Positions 55,763 to 63,385 of a stretch of 64,000 nucleotides of DNA are shown in pieces. Source of the DNA: Rhizobium sp. FKL33. GTDB lineage: Bacteria; Pseudomonadota; Alphaproteobacteria; Rhizobiales; Rhizobiaceae. The DNA is taken from the NCBI RefSeq assembly GCF_005222915.1, contig NZ_STFX01000005.1, forward strand, positions 150,488 through 214,487. The letters run 5' to 3'. Position 1 is the first letter of the stretch. The number at the start of each line of letters is the position of its first letter. The position numbers were made by a program, and so were the translations under genes. The notes beneath the pieces were generated by a model. That model was not told the origin of the DNA, ran no database searches, and was given only the letters and a program-made list of their open reading frames with translations.

Positions 55763-56177
55763 GGATGGTCTCCTGGGGGAAGTGATATCGGGGGCGCGGA
55801 AAATTGACGCGCAATCAACCGCACACGGAATGACGAACTTTGCTTTGTTGCGTTTTTAGTCCTGCGAGAAAGATCGTGACGCGACAGCCTTTAGGCGCCG
55901 ATAGGTTCTCAGAAGGGTTCGGGACCATGCCGCAAATAAAGAGGCGTTATTGGCCAAGATCAGTGACATCAGGCGGTCACGCCGTGAGCGCCTAAAATTG
56001 TGGTGAACAGCCGAGGTTATTAGGAAATTCGTCCTCGGGCGCGCCATGGGCTGCCGCTTGAGCATTGGGCCTTCGCACTGATATCAACCATACAGAATTT
56101 CGCCGAGGAAGGCGCTTCTGTCTGATCAAGAACGCTCTCGGAGAGGAGCAGATGGCCGAGGATTGCGTCCCGCGAGG
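55763..56177. other. Non-coding or decayed stretch between g12 and mazF
   Basis: About 415 bp without a supported gene. A 69-codon minus-strand frame at 55856-56065 has no ribosome binding site or family match; a 62-codon plus-strand frame at 56065-56253 runs into mazF on the other strand. Base composition is lower in GC than the GTA genes. It may be debris of the event that brought mazEF. Confidence 0.35.
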
Positions 56178-56537
56178 TCAAGACGGATCGATGATGCCCA
56201 CAACCCTGCAGACGATTTCATCGACAGTGTCAGCATCAAGCGTGTCGACATAACGCGCCGTCTTCTGCTGAACCCGGGACACAATGTCGAAGCTCCTGAC
56301 ATGATTGCAAAGCGCGACCCCGTTGGTTTCGTGTCCTGTAATGTTCACAGCCATACCCGCTTTCCGAGCGAATTGGCCGCCAGTAGTAACGACGACGGTC
56401 AAGCACATGCCGAGAGCGTTGACCTCACGCGGCGAAATCACCACGCAACGATGCGTGTCTCGCATCTCGTTTCCCACGACCGGATTGAGGTCAATGAGAA
56501 AAACATCACCGCGTTTGGGAACATGACTCCGCACCAT
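56178..56537 (-). CDS. MazF/PemK-family toxin
   Basis: A 119-residue MazF-like ribonuclease: VPKRGDVFLIDLNPVVGNEMRDTHRCVVISPREVNALGMCLTVVVTT contains the family's G-D-(V/I)-x-x-x-D/N, then the R-x-x-V-I/V-S strand and N, and VALCNHVRSFD the Q/N-x-R-x-x-D strand. It cleaves mRNA at specific sites. It shares one base with the upstream mazE stop. It sits between GTA g11 and g12, on the GTA strand. Confidence 0.9.
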   Translation of the reverse strand: MVRSHVPKRGDVFLIDLNPVVGNEMRDTHRCVVISPREVNALGMCLTVVVTTGGQFARKAGMAVNITGHETNGVALCNHVRSFDIVSRVQQKTARYVDTLDADTVDEIVCRVVGIIDPS

Positions 56538-56800
56538 CAGAGAATTTCATTCCCCACAGGACCGCCTGTGTCCCATCCCGCAGCTTGCCTGCTCAGTTCG
56601 ATCATCTCGTCCGACCCTTCAAGCAGTTCTGCAAGGGTGTATCTTTTCTTTGGCTTAAGCGGCGTCGCGACCAGAGCGCCGTTGTCCACGACCAAGGTGA
56701 GTTCAGCCCCCACGTCCACGCCGAGCATTTTCAGAAGCGCAGGAGGAATGCTGAATACCGCGGCGCCGCCTTGGCGGCGAATCTTTGCTGTGTTGGACAT
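56537..56800 (-). CDS. MazE-like AbrB-type antitoxin
   Basis: An 87-residue protein: MSNTAKIRRQGGAAVFSIPPALLKMLGVDVGAELTLVVDNGALVATPL is the AbrB/MazE swapped-hairpin DNA-binding domain. The rest, KKRYTLAELLEGSDEMIELSRQAAGWDTGGPVGNEIL, is the typical toxin-binding tail with WD-x-G-x-P-x-G-x-E. GAAGG precedes the ATG. A perfect inverted repeat lies just upstream as operator. Confidence 0.9.
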   Translation of the reverse strand: MSNTAKIRRQGGAAVFSIPPALLKMLGVDVGAELTLVVDNGALVATPLKPKKRYTLAELLEGSDEMIELSRQAAGWDTGGPVGNEIL

Positions 56801-56817
56801 ATCGCCTTCCCATTGGT

Positions 56818-56835
56818 GTGCTACATATATAGCAC
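56818..56835 (-). promoter_or_regulatory. Operator of mazEF
   Basis: GTGCTA (56818-56823) and TAGCAC (56830-56835) form a perfect inverted repeat with a 6-bp AT centre (CATATA), 17 bp upstream of the mazE ATG. It is well placed for MazE autorepression. Confidence 0.55.
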
Positions 56836-56945
56836 CGTCCTATTTTTCGCAAGGCGATGATGGAGCCATCGGTGGAAGACAGTTACGCCGGAACCAATTT
56901 GAGGAACATTCCCGAAGACCTGGCTGCATTGGCATTCGACTTTTC

Positions 56946-57479
56946 TCACACCCCGCGCCGCCCCCTTGCCGCCGCCCGCGCCAGCATTGCGTTGATCTGC
57001 TGCTCCGAACGGCGGAAGCTCGCCGCATCCGTCGCCTGCACATGGAAGACGATCTGGGTTCCGCCGCCGGCGCCCGCCACGCCGAGCCGGCCGTCGGGGC
57101 CGCGGCTCAAAGGCAGGATGGCCTCGGCGCCGGCTTCGCCCATCAGGCCCAGTCCGTCGCCGGCGCCGAAATAGGTCGGACCGTTGACGACGCCGCCTTT
57201 GGCGTAGGCGGTGGCGCCCGTCAGCGTCTGGGTCAGGCTGGAAACGCCCGAAGACAAAGCGCTTTGCAGCGGCGCGAGCCCGGCGTCGAGCGCGATCGAC
57301 GAAAAGCGCGTGGCGATCGAGGCCAGAACCGCGTTCAGCCCGTAACCTTCGAGGGCAGCGCCCTTGAGCGCGTTTGTCAGCGCCGCTCCGAAAGCGCGCG
57401 AGCGCGCCTCAAGGCCATCCAGCGTGTCGCTCAGCGCGCCGGCGAGATCGAGGCTCGCCTCCAGGTCATCGTCCGCCAT
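56946..57479 (-). CDS. GTA g11: short tail tape-measure protein
   Basis: A 177-residue protein: ADDDLEASLDLAGALSDTLDGLEARSRAFGAALTNALKGAALEG, then ATAYAKGGVVNGPTYFGAGDGLGLMGEAGAEAILPLSRGPDGRLGV, the standard ending of GTA tape-measure proteins. It sets the length of the short tail. Rhodobacter orfg11 is of similar size. ATG at 57479 overlaps g10.1 by 14 bp. A 145-bp gap to mazE follows. Confidence 0.9.
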   Translation of the reverse strand: MADDDLEASLDLAGALSDTLDGLEARSRAFGAALTNALKGAALEGYGLNAVLASIATRFSSIALDAGLAPLQSALSSGVSSLTQTLTGATAYAKGGVVNGPTYFGAGDGLGLMGEAGAEAILPLSRGPDGRLGVAGAGGGTQIVFHVQATDAASFRRSEQQINAMLARAAARGRRGV

Positions 57480-57657
57480 ACGGCCCTCCTTGTTCCACCC
57501 TCGCCGGCTCATCCGGCCAGGCCGCCATCAGCGCGGCGAGATCGCCGCGCTTAAGCGGGCTTCGTTGCGGCCCGCCCAGCAGCACGGTCAGTTCCCTCAC
57601 TGTCATCGCCCAAAAATCCCGGGGCGTGAGCCGCAGCCGGCCGAGGCCCGCCTCCAT
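57466..57657 (-). CDS. GTA g10.1: tail assembly chaperone-like protein
   Basis: A 63-residue protein: MEAGLGRLRLTPRDFWAMTVRELTVLLGG then LKRGDLAALMAAWPDEP. This is the Rcc01693/DUF2376-like small protein that follows g10 in all GTA clusters. The ATG at 57657 shares a base with the g10 stop; a GTG at 57660 is in frame too. Too small for many gene finders, but context is strong. Confidence 0.85.
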   Translation of the reverse strand: MEAGLGRLRLTPRDFWAMTVRELTVLLGGPQRSPLKRGDLAALMAAWPDEPARVEQGGPYGGR

Positions 57658-58058
57658 CACCTGCCGCCAGGGAAAACCGGCGCCGGGCTCGGCCCGCCCC
57701 GCGCCGGCGCGAGAAAAGGGCGCGTCGCCCCGTTCGCCTCCTCCGTCAGAAAAGCCGAAGCCAGCAGTTCCGCCGTCAGCCGCACCGCGCCTTCGAGCCC
57801 GCCCTCGATGCTCAAATCGGCGAGATCCTCGTCGTCGAGCCGGTTGCCGCCGCCGCGCAAGCCGGCCGCGAGGATCGTCATGACGTCGCGCGTCGACAGC
57901 CTGCCGCCCGAAAAACGCCCAGCGAGATCGGCGATATTGTCGACGCCGAAGGCGGTTTCGAGTTCGGCGATGGCGCCGAGCGTCAGGCAGAGAATGCGGC
58001 GCTCGCCATTGATCACCGCCTCCACCTCGCCGCGCCGACGGTTGGCCCGGCCGCTCAC
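57657..58058 (-). CDS. GTA g10: GTA family tail protein (TIM/TAC chaperone)
   Basis: A 133-residue protein: RGEVEAVINGERRILCLTLGAIAELETAFGVDNIADLAGRFSGGRLSTRDVMTILAAGLRGGG is the GTA-family gp10 signature, a tail tube assembly chaperone. The alanine- and proline-rich C-terminus is variable. ATGA overlap with g9. The order g9-g10-g10.1-g11 is canonical. Confidence 0.9.
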   Translation of the reverse strand: MSGRANRRRGEVEAVINGERRILCLTLGAIAELETAFGVDNIADLAGRFSGGRLSTRDVMTILAAGLRGGGNRLDDEDLADLSIEGGLEGAVRLTAELLASAFLTEEANGATRPFLAPARGGPSPAPVFPGGR

Positions 58059-58465
58059 GCCAGCGCTCCGAAGCTCAGTTGACCCGCCGATTCCAGCGCC
58101 AGATCAAACAGCACTTCGCCGTCGAACTGGCCGTAATAATCGAGCGCGGTGATCTGGAACGGCCCGGTCACCTGGCCGAAATCGGGAATGACGATCCGCC
58201 AGTCGAGCACGCTGCCGGCGAAGAAGGCGGTGCGCACGGTCGCGTCCGACGCCTGATCCTTGAAGATGCCTGATCCGGACACGGCCGCCTTCTTCACCCC
58301 GCCGCCGTCGAGCAATTCGCGCCAGCGTCCGGCGCTTTCGGCATCGGTGGCGTCGATTACTGCCGCATTGAAGGCGATGCGGCGCGAGCGCAGCCCCGCC
58401 ACCGTCTCGTAACTTTCGCCATTGTGGATCTTGAGCAGCAGATCCTTGCCGCGCTGGGCTGTCAT
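58055..58465 (-). CDS. GTA g9: major tail protein (TP901-1 type)
   Basis: A 136-residue tail tube protein: QRGKDLLLKIHNGESYETVAGLRSRRIAFNAAVIDATDAESAGRWRELLDGGGVKKAAVSGSGIFKD and LDYYGQFDGEVLFDLALESAGQLSF at the end. This matches phage TP901-1-type major tail proteins used by GTAs. AAAGGA supports the ATG at 58465; a start at 58495 lacks one. The MFS gene diverges 96 bp away. Confidence 0.93.
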   Translation of the reverse strand: MTAQRGKDLLLKIHNGESYETVAGLRSRRIAFNAAVIDATDAESAGRWRELLDGGGVKKAAVSGSGIFKDQASDATVRTAFFAGSVLDWRIVIPDFGQVTGPFQITALDYYGQFDGEVLFDLALESAGQLSFGALA

Positions 58466-58561
58466 GCGCCTGTCCTTTCTTGCTGAGATAACCATTGAGG
58501 CCCTCGCCTTGCGGCGGCGGGCGGCGGCGCCTATGCTGGCGTCGCATTCAAAGAGATTTTC

Positions 58562-59749
58562 ATGACGTCGCTATCCGCCGCACGCTTTCGCCTTCTCGCG
58601 CCCCTGGCGCTCTGCCAGATCATCGGCTGGGGCACGACTTTCGACATGCCCGGCGCGCTCGGCCGCATCATCGCCGCCGATCTCGGCTTTTCCAACGAAG
58701 CGGCCTTTGCCGGCCTGAGCGTGATGATGATCGTCTCGGGCCTTGCCGGCCCCTGGGCCGGGCGGCTTCTGAAGGCGCGCGGCGCGCGTTTCTGCCTGAT
58801 CACAGGCGCATCCGCCATGGGCGCGGGCCTCACGGTTATCGCCATGGCGCAGGGGCTCATTCTCTATGGGCTCGGCTGGCTGGCAGTCGGACTGGGCGCG
58901 GCGCTCGGTCTCTCGGCCTCCGCCCACACTGCCGTGGTCGAGCGCGAAGGCCTCCGCGCCAAAGCGTCGATCTCACTGATGATGATCGTCACCGGCCTGT
59001 CGGCGGCGCTGTTCTGGCCGCTGCTCAGTCTCGTCAATGCAAGCTTCGGCTGGCGCGCAGCGGTTCTGATGGGCGCGGCCCTGCAGATCGGCCTCTGCGT
59101 TCCGCTCTATCTGCTCGCGCTTCCCGATGCGCCGCCGCAACCACCTCAGGAAGCGCAATCACCCACGTCGGCCCCCACGGAAACCGCCAAAGCCGGGCGC
59201 AACACCTTCCTGCTGCTCGCCGCCGTCTCCACGCTGTTCACTCTGGTCACCTTCGGCCTGTCGCCGATCCTGATCGCGCTGTTGACCGCCAGCGGCGCCG
59301 CCCCGGCGCTCGCGCTCAGCCTCGCCTCGTTCCGCTCGGCGCTCGGCGTCACCGCCCGGCTCGGCGATCTCCTGCTCGGCCGGCTCAGCACGCCGCCGCG
59401 CGCCATGGCCGGCGCCTGCCTGCTGCTACTGCTGGCCTTCGCCACGCTCGCCTTCGGCGCGCCGTCGCTTGCAGCGCTCATCCTGTTCATCGGCCTTTAC
59501 GGCTTCGGCTCCGGCGTCGGCACGGTCGCCCGCACCGTCTTGCCGCTCAGCCATTTCTCGGCCAGCGATTTCGGGCTGATGTCCAGCCGCATCGCGCTGC
59601 CGCAAAACATCGCCACCGCCTTCGCCCCGGTCGCCATGACCGCGCTTCTCGATCGCGGCGGCCCCCTGGCCGCGCTGTCGGCGGCGGCGCTTCTCACGCT
59701 CGCGGCGCTCGCCTGCCTCTGGGGGCTGCAGAGAGAGAGGCGCTCATGA
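58562..59749 (+). CDS. MFS transporter in the GTA cluster
   Basis: A 395-residue, 12-span transporter with N-terminus FRLLAPLALCQIIGWGTTFDMPGALGRIIAADLGFSNEAAFAGLSV, the type of OFA/NarK-like MFS found in Hyphomicrobiales. Substrate unknown. It is cargo: it reads against the GTA genes, between g9 and the TacAT-like pair. Its last 6 bp overlap the end of the acetyltransferase gene. GC is as in the surroundings, so no sign of recent transfer from composition. Confidence 0.85.
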   Translation: MTSLSAARFRLLAPLALCQIIGWGTTFDMPGALGRIIAADLGFSNEAAFAGLSVMMIVSGLAGPWAGRLLKARGARFCLITGASAMGAGLTVIAMAQGLILYGLGWLAVGLGAALGLSASAHTAVVEREGLRAKASISLMMIVTGLSAALFWPLLSLVNASFGWRAAVLMGAALQIGLCVPLYLLALPDAPPQPPQEAQSPTSAPTETAKAGRNTFLLLAAVSTLFTLVTFGLSPILIALLTASGAAPALALSLASFRSALGVTARLGDLLLGRLSTPPRAMAGACLLLLLAFATLAFGAPSLAALILFIGLYGFGSGVGTVARTVLPLSHFSASDFGLMSSRIALPQNIATAFAPVAMTALLDRGGPLAALSAAALLTLAALACLWGLQRERRS

Positions 59750-60265
59750 CTCCGGGTCAAGCGAGGCAATCAAGTCACGCATCGGCAGAATCAGCGCCCG
59801 GTCGAGCCCCCTAACCTTGCGAAAGCCCCATCTCAGGTAAAATGCTTGGGCAGCCTCATCGAGAGCATGCACCAGCACCGCCCGCGCGCCGACGTGATCG
59901 GCGGCGAGCTCCGCCACCGTCAGGGCGTGAGCCAGCATGGCCGCGCCAAGTCCCTGGCCCTGGCATCGCCGATCGACGGCCAGACGGCCGAGCACGATCA
60001 CCGGGATCAATCGCGGCGCGCCATGGCCGCCGATCGCCCTGTCCACACTCGCCCGCTCGATATCTCCGGCGGCCAGCGAACAATAGGCGACGACGCGCTC
60101 CCCCTCGTCGGCAATCACATAGGTGCGGGCAAAGCCTTCGCTCTCGCTGGCCAGCCCCAATTTCTGCAGATAGTCATCCAGCGACGGCTGCCCGCAGTGA
60201 AACTCGGCGACCTGATGGCGCGCAGACAGTTTCGTCGGGCGCCGATAGAGCGTCAATCGCGCCAC
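59744..60265 (-). CDS. TacT-like GNAT acetyltransferase toxin
   Basis: A 173-residue GNAT protein: VAEFHCGQPSLDDYLQKLGLASESEGFARTYVIADEGERVVAYCSLAAG is the TacT N-terminus (F-x-C-G-x-x-x-L-D-x-(Y/W)-L). VIVLGRLAVDRRCQGQGLGAAML is the acetyl-CoA loop (R-x-x-G-x-G). It would acetylate aminoacyl-tRNA. It is encoded with a DUF1778 antitoxin, overlapping by 13 bp. Confidence 0.88.
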   Translation of the reverse strand: MARLTLYRRPTKLSARHQVAEFHCGQPSLDDYLQKLGLASESEGFARTYVIADEGERVVAYCSLAAGDIERASVDRAIGGHGAPRLIPVIVLGRLAVDRRCQGQGLGAAMLAHALTVAELAADHVGARAVLVHALDEAAQAFYLRWGFRKVRGLDRALILPMRDLIASLDPES

Positions 60266-60528
60266 TCCCGCGTCCGGCGCATCAGACGCTTGAGCCCGTC
60301 ATTCACCGTTGCCGGTTCGGCCAGAAGCGCGTCGATCTCGTCGAACACCTCGTCCGATAGCGTCAGCCGCGTCCGCTCCATCAGCGCCTGTTCGGCCGCC
60401 GCTTGGGCAACTTCGGTCACGAAGGCGGTCATGGTCTTGCCTTTCAGCGCCGCCGCCTGCTGAATGGTCTTCAGCGCCGAAGCCTCCATGCGAAATGTCA
60501 CCGTCTCGGTCTTGCGGATCGCGCCCAT
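60253..60528 (-). CDS. TacA-like DUF1778 antitoxin
   Basis: A 91-residue protein: MGAIRKTETVTFRMEASALKTIQQAAALKGKTMTAFVTEVAQAAAEQAL is the DUF1778 ribbon-helix-helix; LSDEVFDEIDALLAEPATVNDGLKRLM is the toxin-binding tail. AGGAG 8 nt upstream fixes the ATG at 60528. It lies 41 bp after g8. Its likely operator reaches back into the end of g8. Confidence 0.87.
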   Translation of the reverse strand: MGAIRKTETVTFRMEASALKTIQQAAALKGKTMTAFVTEVAQAAAEQALMERTRLTLSDEVFDEIDALLAEPATVNDGLKRLMRRTREWRD

Positions 60529-60569
60529 CGAAAAGCTCCTGCTCATCAGGGCAAAAACCAAACATGGCG

Positions 60570-60977
60570 TCATGACATTGTCAATACACTCACCACGGCG
60601 CGCACCCCGAGCTCGACCATAACAGCCCCGCTCCCCTCCTTCCGCCGTGCGGCGGATGTCCTGAGCGCCAGCCGCGCCAAGCCGCCGCCCTCGAGCGCCA
60701 GATCGGCGCCGTCGAGCGTCCGGGCTGCGCAGGCGGCGATCGCCTGCGCTTCGGCCCGCCCTGTCGCCCGCGACCAGGCCTCGAAGCTCAGCAGATGCTC
60801 CTCGACGCCCCCAGCCAGCACTTTCGCCTCGCTTTTCGACAGCAGCAGATAGGGCATGGCGCGGCCGCTGCGGCGATGGTCGAACACGCCGTCGGCGCCC
60901 ACCAGCGCCATGAGTTCAGCGTCGGCGGTGAGCCGCGCGAAAACAGCCTTTTGCAGAGGGTTCAAAAACGCGCTCAT
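60570..60977 (-). CDS. GTA g8: DUF3168 tail completion protein
   Basis: A 135-residue protein: LNPLQKAVFARLTADAELMALVGADGVFDHRRSGRAMPYLLL is DUF3168, with EEHLLSFEAWSRATGRAEAQAIAA in the middle. It closes the tail-proximal connector. Its end is intact although the TacAT pair follows at once. ATGA overlap with g7. Confidence 0.92.
   Translation of the reverse strand: MSAFLNPLQKAVFARLTADAELMALVGADGVFDHRRSGRAMPYLLLSKSEAKVLAGGVEEHLLSFEAWSRATGRAEAQAIAACAARTLDGADLALEGGGLARLALRTSAARRKEGSGAVMVELGVRAVVSVLTMS
60573..60585 (-). promoter_or_regulatory. Candidate TacAT promoter/operator inside the end of g8
   Basis: On the minus strand TTGACA (60585-60580) lies in the last codons of g8. A palindrome TGACATTGTCA (60573-60583) overlaps it and the g8 stop. 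The -10 is poor (TTGGTT at 17 bp). A TacA site is inferred from position only. Confidence 0.4.
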
Positions 60978-61309
60978 GTCTCGCCCTCCGTCACACGGCA
61001 GACCAGGAAGCGGCCCGTCTCGTCGGGATCATGCAGCGTGCGGATCACGAACAGCCGCCCGCCCTTGCGAAAGCGCATGCCGGGTTGGACGACGCCGCTC
61101 CAGCGAATCCAGATGCGATGGGTGATCGTCTGGCGCTCGACGCCGCCGGTTTCCGCAACCGTATCGGCCACCGGCTCGATCCTCGCCCAGAGGCTGGCCG
61201 CAACGGTGTGACTCCGCGTCACCCCGCCCTGCCCGTCCGGCGTTTCCACTGCTGACTCAAGGTCAAGCCGCGCCGTCAATTGGCCGGCGTCGAAAAAGCG
61301 CGTCAGCAT
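60974..61309 (-). CDS. GTA g7: head closure/head-tail adaptor
   Basis: A 111-residue protein: LTRFFDAGQLTARLDLESAVETPDGQGGVTRSHTVAASLWARIEPV, ending FVIRTLHDPDETGRFLVCRVTEGE. This is the phage head-tail joining (SPP1 gp16-like) family. It lies one base from g6 and overlaps g8 by 4 bp, as in the canonical GTA. Confidence 0.92.
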   Translation of the reverse strand: MLTRFFDAGQLTARLDLESAVETPDGQGGVTRSHTVAASLWARIEPVADTVAETGGVERQTITHRIWIRWSGVVQPGMRFRKGGRLFVIRTLHDPDETGRFLVCRVTEGET

Positions 61310-61310
61310 G

Positions 61311-61880
61311 TTAGAGCCTCATCATCCGATAGGGCGCGATCAAACGGTCGTAACCTTCAGGCACGCCCGCCGGCTGCATGTCAGTGGAAACGACGGCGCG
61401 AAAGCCGTGCATCAGCGCCACATGCGTCAGCATCGCCCGCTTCAGCGTGTCGGGGATATCCGCGCCGGTGTCGCCGAAGCCGGCGGTGAAATCCACCTCG
61501 ACGCCGTTCATCGCGGCCCGCGTCTCCGGCCGCCGCTTCAGCCACAGCCGCGCCGGCCGCGCCGCGCCGTCGAGCACATGCCCCGTGAGATCGGCCAGCC
61601 CCTCGGCGCCGTCGGCGTCGAAGATCCTGACAGCATCCACCGCGGTCACCGGCCCCCGCGCAATCTCGATCGGGCCGGAGAGCGGCCAGCAGTCGAGATA
61701 AAGCCGCATCGGCCGGCGGATCAGCGCAAGCCCGCTCACTTGTTCGAGATGCTCGCGGGCCGTGACGATCAGGCTCGCGATCAGCCCGTCTTCGTCGCCG
61801 TGATCGATCTTCAGATGCGCCTTGGCCTGGGCGAGCGTCAGCGGCTCGGCGCCGGGCGGCGCGAGGTTGATGATGGTCAT
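61311..61880 (-). CDS. GTA g6: head-tail connector protein
   Basis: A 189-residue protein: PPGAEPLTLAQAKAHLKIDHGDEDGLIASLIVTAREHLEQVSGLALIRR is the phage gp6/HK97 connector signature, with DFTAGFGDTGADIPDTLKRAMLTHVALMH near the end. AAGGA before the ATG at 61880 supports that start; an upstream frame from 61937 is not conserved. A MITE-like palindromic element separates it from g5. Confidence 0.92.
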   Translation of the reverse strand: MTIINLAPPGAEPLTLAQAKAHLKIDHGDEDGLIASLIVTAREHLEQVSGLALIRRPMRLYLDCWPLSGPIEIARGPVTAVDAVRIFDADGAEGLADLTGHVLDGAARPARLWLKRRPETRAAMNGVEVDFTAGFGDTGADIPDTLKRAMLTHVALMHGFRAVVSTDMQPAGVPEGYDRLIAPYRMMRL

Positions 61881-61937
61881 CAGATGTCCTTGCAATGGAA
61901 GAAAGTTTGGGCAGCGAGGTGAGACAAAGCTGTGCAC

Positions 61938-62067
61938 CGCCCCTCATCCCCCTGCCGGGACCTTCTCCCCGCGCCTGCGGGGAGAAGGAAGATGGAGCGC
62001 CGACATTGCCGCAATCGCCCTTCGCCCCGCATGCGCGGGGAGAAGGTGGCGGCAGCCGGATGAGGTG
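61938..62067. mobile_element. 130-bp palindromic MITE-like element flanked by 9-bp direct repeats
   Basis: Identical 9-bp repeats GCTGTGCAC lie at 61929-61937 and 62068-62076. Between them are outer inverted ends CCTCATCC (61942-61949) and GGATGAGG (62058-62065), a perfect 12-bp hairpin (CCTTCTCCCCGC at 61961-61972 with 61977-61988) and a second near-perfect one (62019-62030 with 62035-62046). The CTTCTCCCC hairpin type is widespread in Rhizobiales intergenic DNA. The direct repeats look like a target-site duplication. Confidence 0.6.
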
Positions 62068-62125
62068 CTGTGCACGCCGTCAACGGAAAGAGCCGCGCGT
62101 AGCGGCGCCAAAGAGTGTCGCCGGC

Positions 62126-63385
62126 TCAGCTCGCCGAAAACTTCACCAGCTTGATCGCCTCGAAATTCTGCACGCCGCCGCCCACCCGCTTGGTGGTGTA
62201 GAACAGCACATAGGGTTTGGCCGAATAGGGATCGCGCAGCACCCGCACGCCGAGACGGTCGACGACCAGATAGCCGGCGCGGAAATCGCCGATGGCGATC
62301 GCCAGCGCATTGGCGGCAATGTCGGGCATATGCTCGGCCTCGGCCACCGGGAAGCCCATCAGCGAGGCCGGCTCGCCCACCGCCGCCGGCGGGCGCCAGA
62401 GATAGTTGCCGTCGGCGTCCTTGAATTTGCGGATCGCCGCTTGCGTGGTGCGGTTCATCAGATAGGTGGCGTTCTGGCGATGGCCGGCCTTCAGCGCATA
62501 GGCCGCGTCGATCAGCACGTCGGCCGGGCCGGAAGACGAGAACGCGCCCGCCGCGCCGGTGGCGACATAGCCGAGATTGCCCCAGCTCCAGCCCGCATTG
62601 GCGACCGCCGTATAGGCGAGAACGCCCTTGGGCTTGGAGACACCGTTGCCGGTTACGAAGGCGGCGCTTTCCTGTTCGGCGAAGGCGATCTCCACCTCCG
62701 AGGCGATCCAGTTTTCGATGTCGACCGCGGCGTCGTCGAGCAGCGTTTGCGTCGCCGCCGGCATGGCGTAGAGCTCCATCGTCTCGAAGGACAGTTCGGT
62801 CAGCCCTGCGGCCGCAGTCTCCGTCCGCGCCGCCGTCTCCGCCGCCCAGCCGGTGGTCATGCCCGAGGTCGAGAACGGCTTTTTCAGCACAGGAGTGGAG
62901 ACCTGCCGCACCGTGGCCAGCGCCCTAATCGGCGAGACCACCGCCAGCCTGCGGCCGATCTCGCCATCGGTCTCCTCGGGCACGAGATAGCCGCCATCGG
63001 CATTCGATCCCGCCGACATCGCCTTCTGTTCGAGCGACCGCAGCCCCGCCTCGTCGCCGCGGCGGATATAGGCCTCAAACGCGCTCTTATGCTCGCCGCG
63101 CGCGGCCCCGTCGCGCCCGCCCGAAAGACGCGGCCGCGCCTGTTTCAGCGTCAACTGGTCGAGCATGGATTTCTGCTCGTCGACCGCCTTGTTGATGCGC
63201 TCCACCTTGTCGCGGGTCACGACATCGGCGCTCAGCTTGCGCTCGATCTCGTCGAGCCTGACGTCATTGGCCTCCTTGAAGGCGTCGAACGCATGCATGA
63301 AGCCGTCAAAGGCGTCCGCAATCGCATCCGGCGCCGCCTTGATCTCGGGCGCCGTCATTTTCAGCGCTGTTTGGGCATGGGTCAT
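62126..63385 (-). CDS. GTA g5: major capsid protein (HK97 fold)
   Basis: A 419-residue capsid protein. An N-terminal scaffold-like coiled coil (about 10-85, AFKEANDVRLDEIERKLSADVVTRDKVERINKAVDEQ) is removed at maturation. The mature domain starts around SAGSNADGGYLVPEETDGEIGRRL and contains ETMELYAMPAATQTLLDDAAVDIENWIASEVEIAFAEQESAAFVTGNG, as in HK97-type GTA capsids. AGGA supports the ATG at 63385. The protease, portal and terminase genes (g4-g2) should lie to the right, beyond the window. Confidence 0.95.
   Translation of the reverse strand: MTHAQTALKMTAPEIKAAPDAIADAFDGFMHAFDAFKEANDVRLDEIERKLSADVVTRDKVERINKAVDEQKSMLDQLTLKQARPRLSGGRDGAARGEHKSAFEAYIRRGDEAGLRSLEQKAMSAGSNADGGYLVPEETDGEIGRRLAVVSPIRALATVRQVSTPVLKKPFSTSGMTTGWAAETAARTETAAAGLTELSFETMELYAMPAATQTLLDDAAVDIENWIASEVEIAFAEQESAAFVTGNGVSKPKGVLAYTAVANAGWSWGNLGYVATGAAGAFSSSGPADVLIDAAYALKAGHRQNATYLMNRTTQAAIRKFKDADGNYLWRPPAAVGEPASLMGFPVAEAEHMPDIAANALAIAIGDFRAGYLVVDRLGVRVLRDPYSAKPYVLFYTTKRVGGGVQNFEAIKLVKFSAS

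Noticed and set aside
55856..56065. A 69-residue minus-strand frame between g12 and mazF
   Set aside because: It has no ribosome binding site and no recognised family; kept only as part of the unassigned region.
47365..63385. The phage-like block as an active prophage
   Set aside because: Gene content and order are those of a Rhodobacter-type GTA. No integrase, repressor, replication gene or attachment site is seen in the window.
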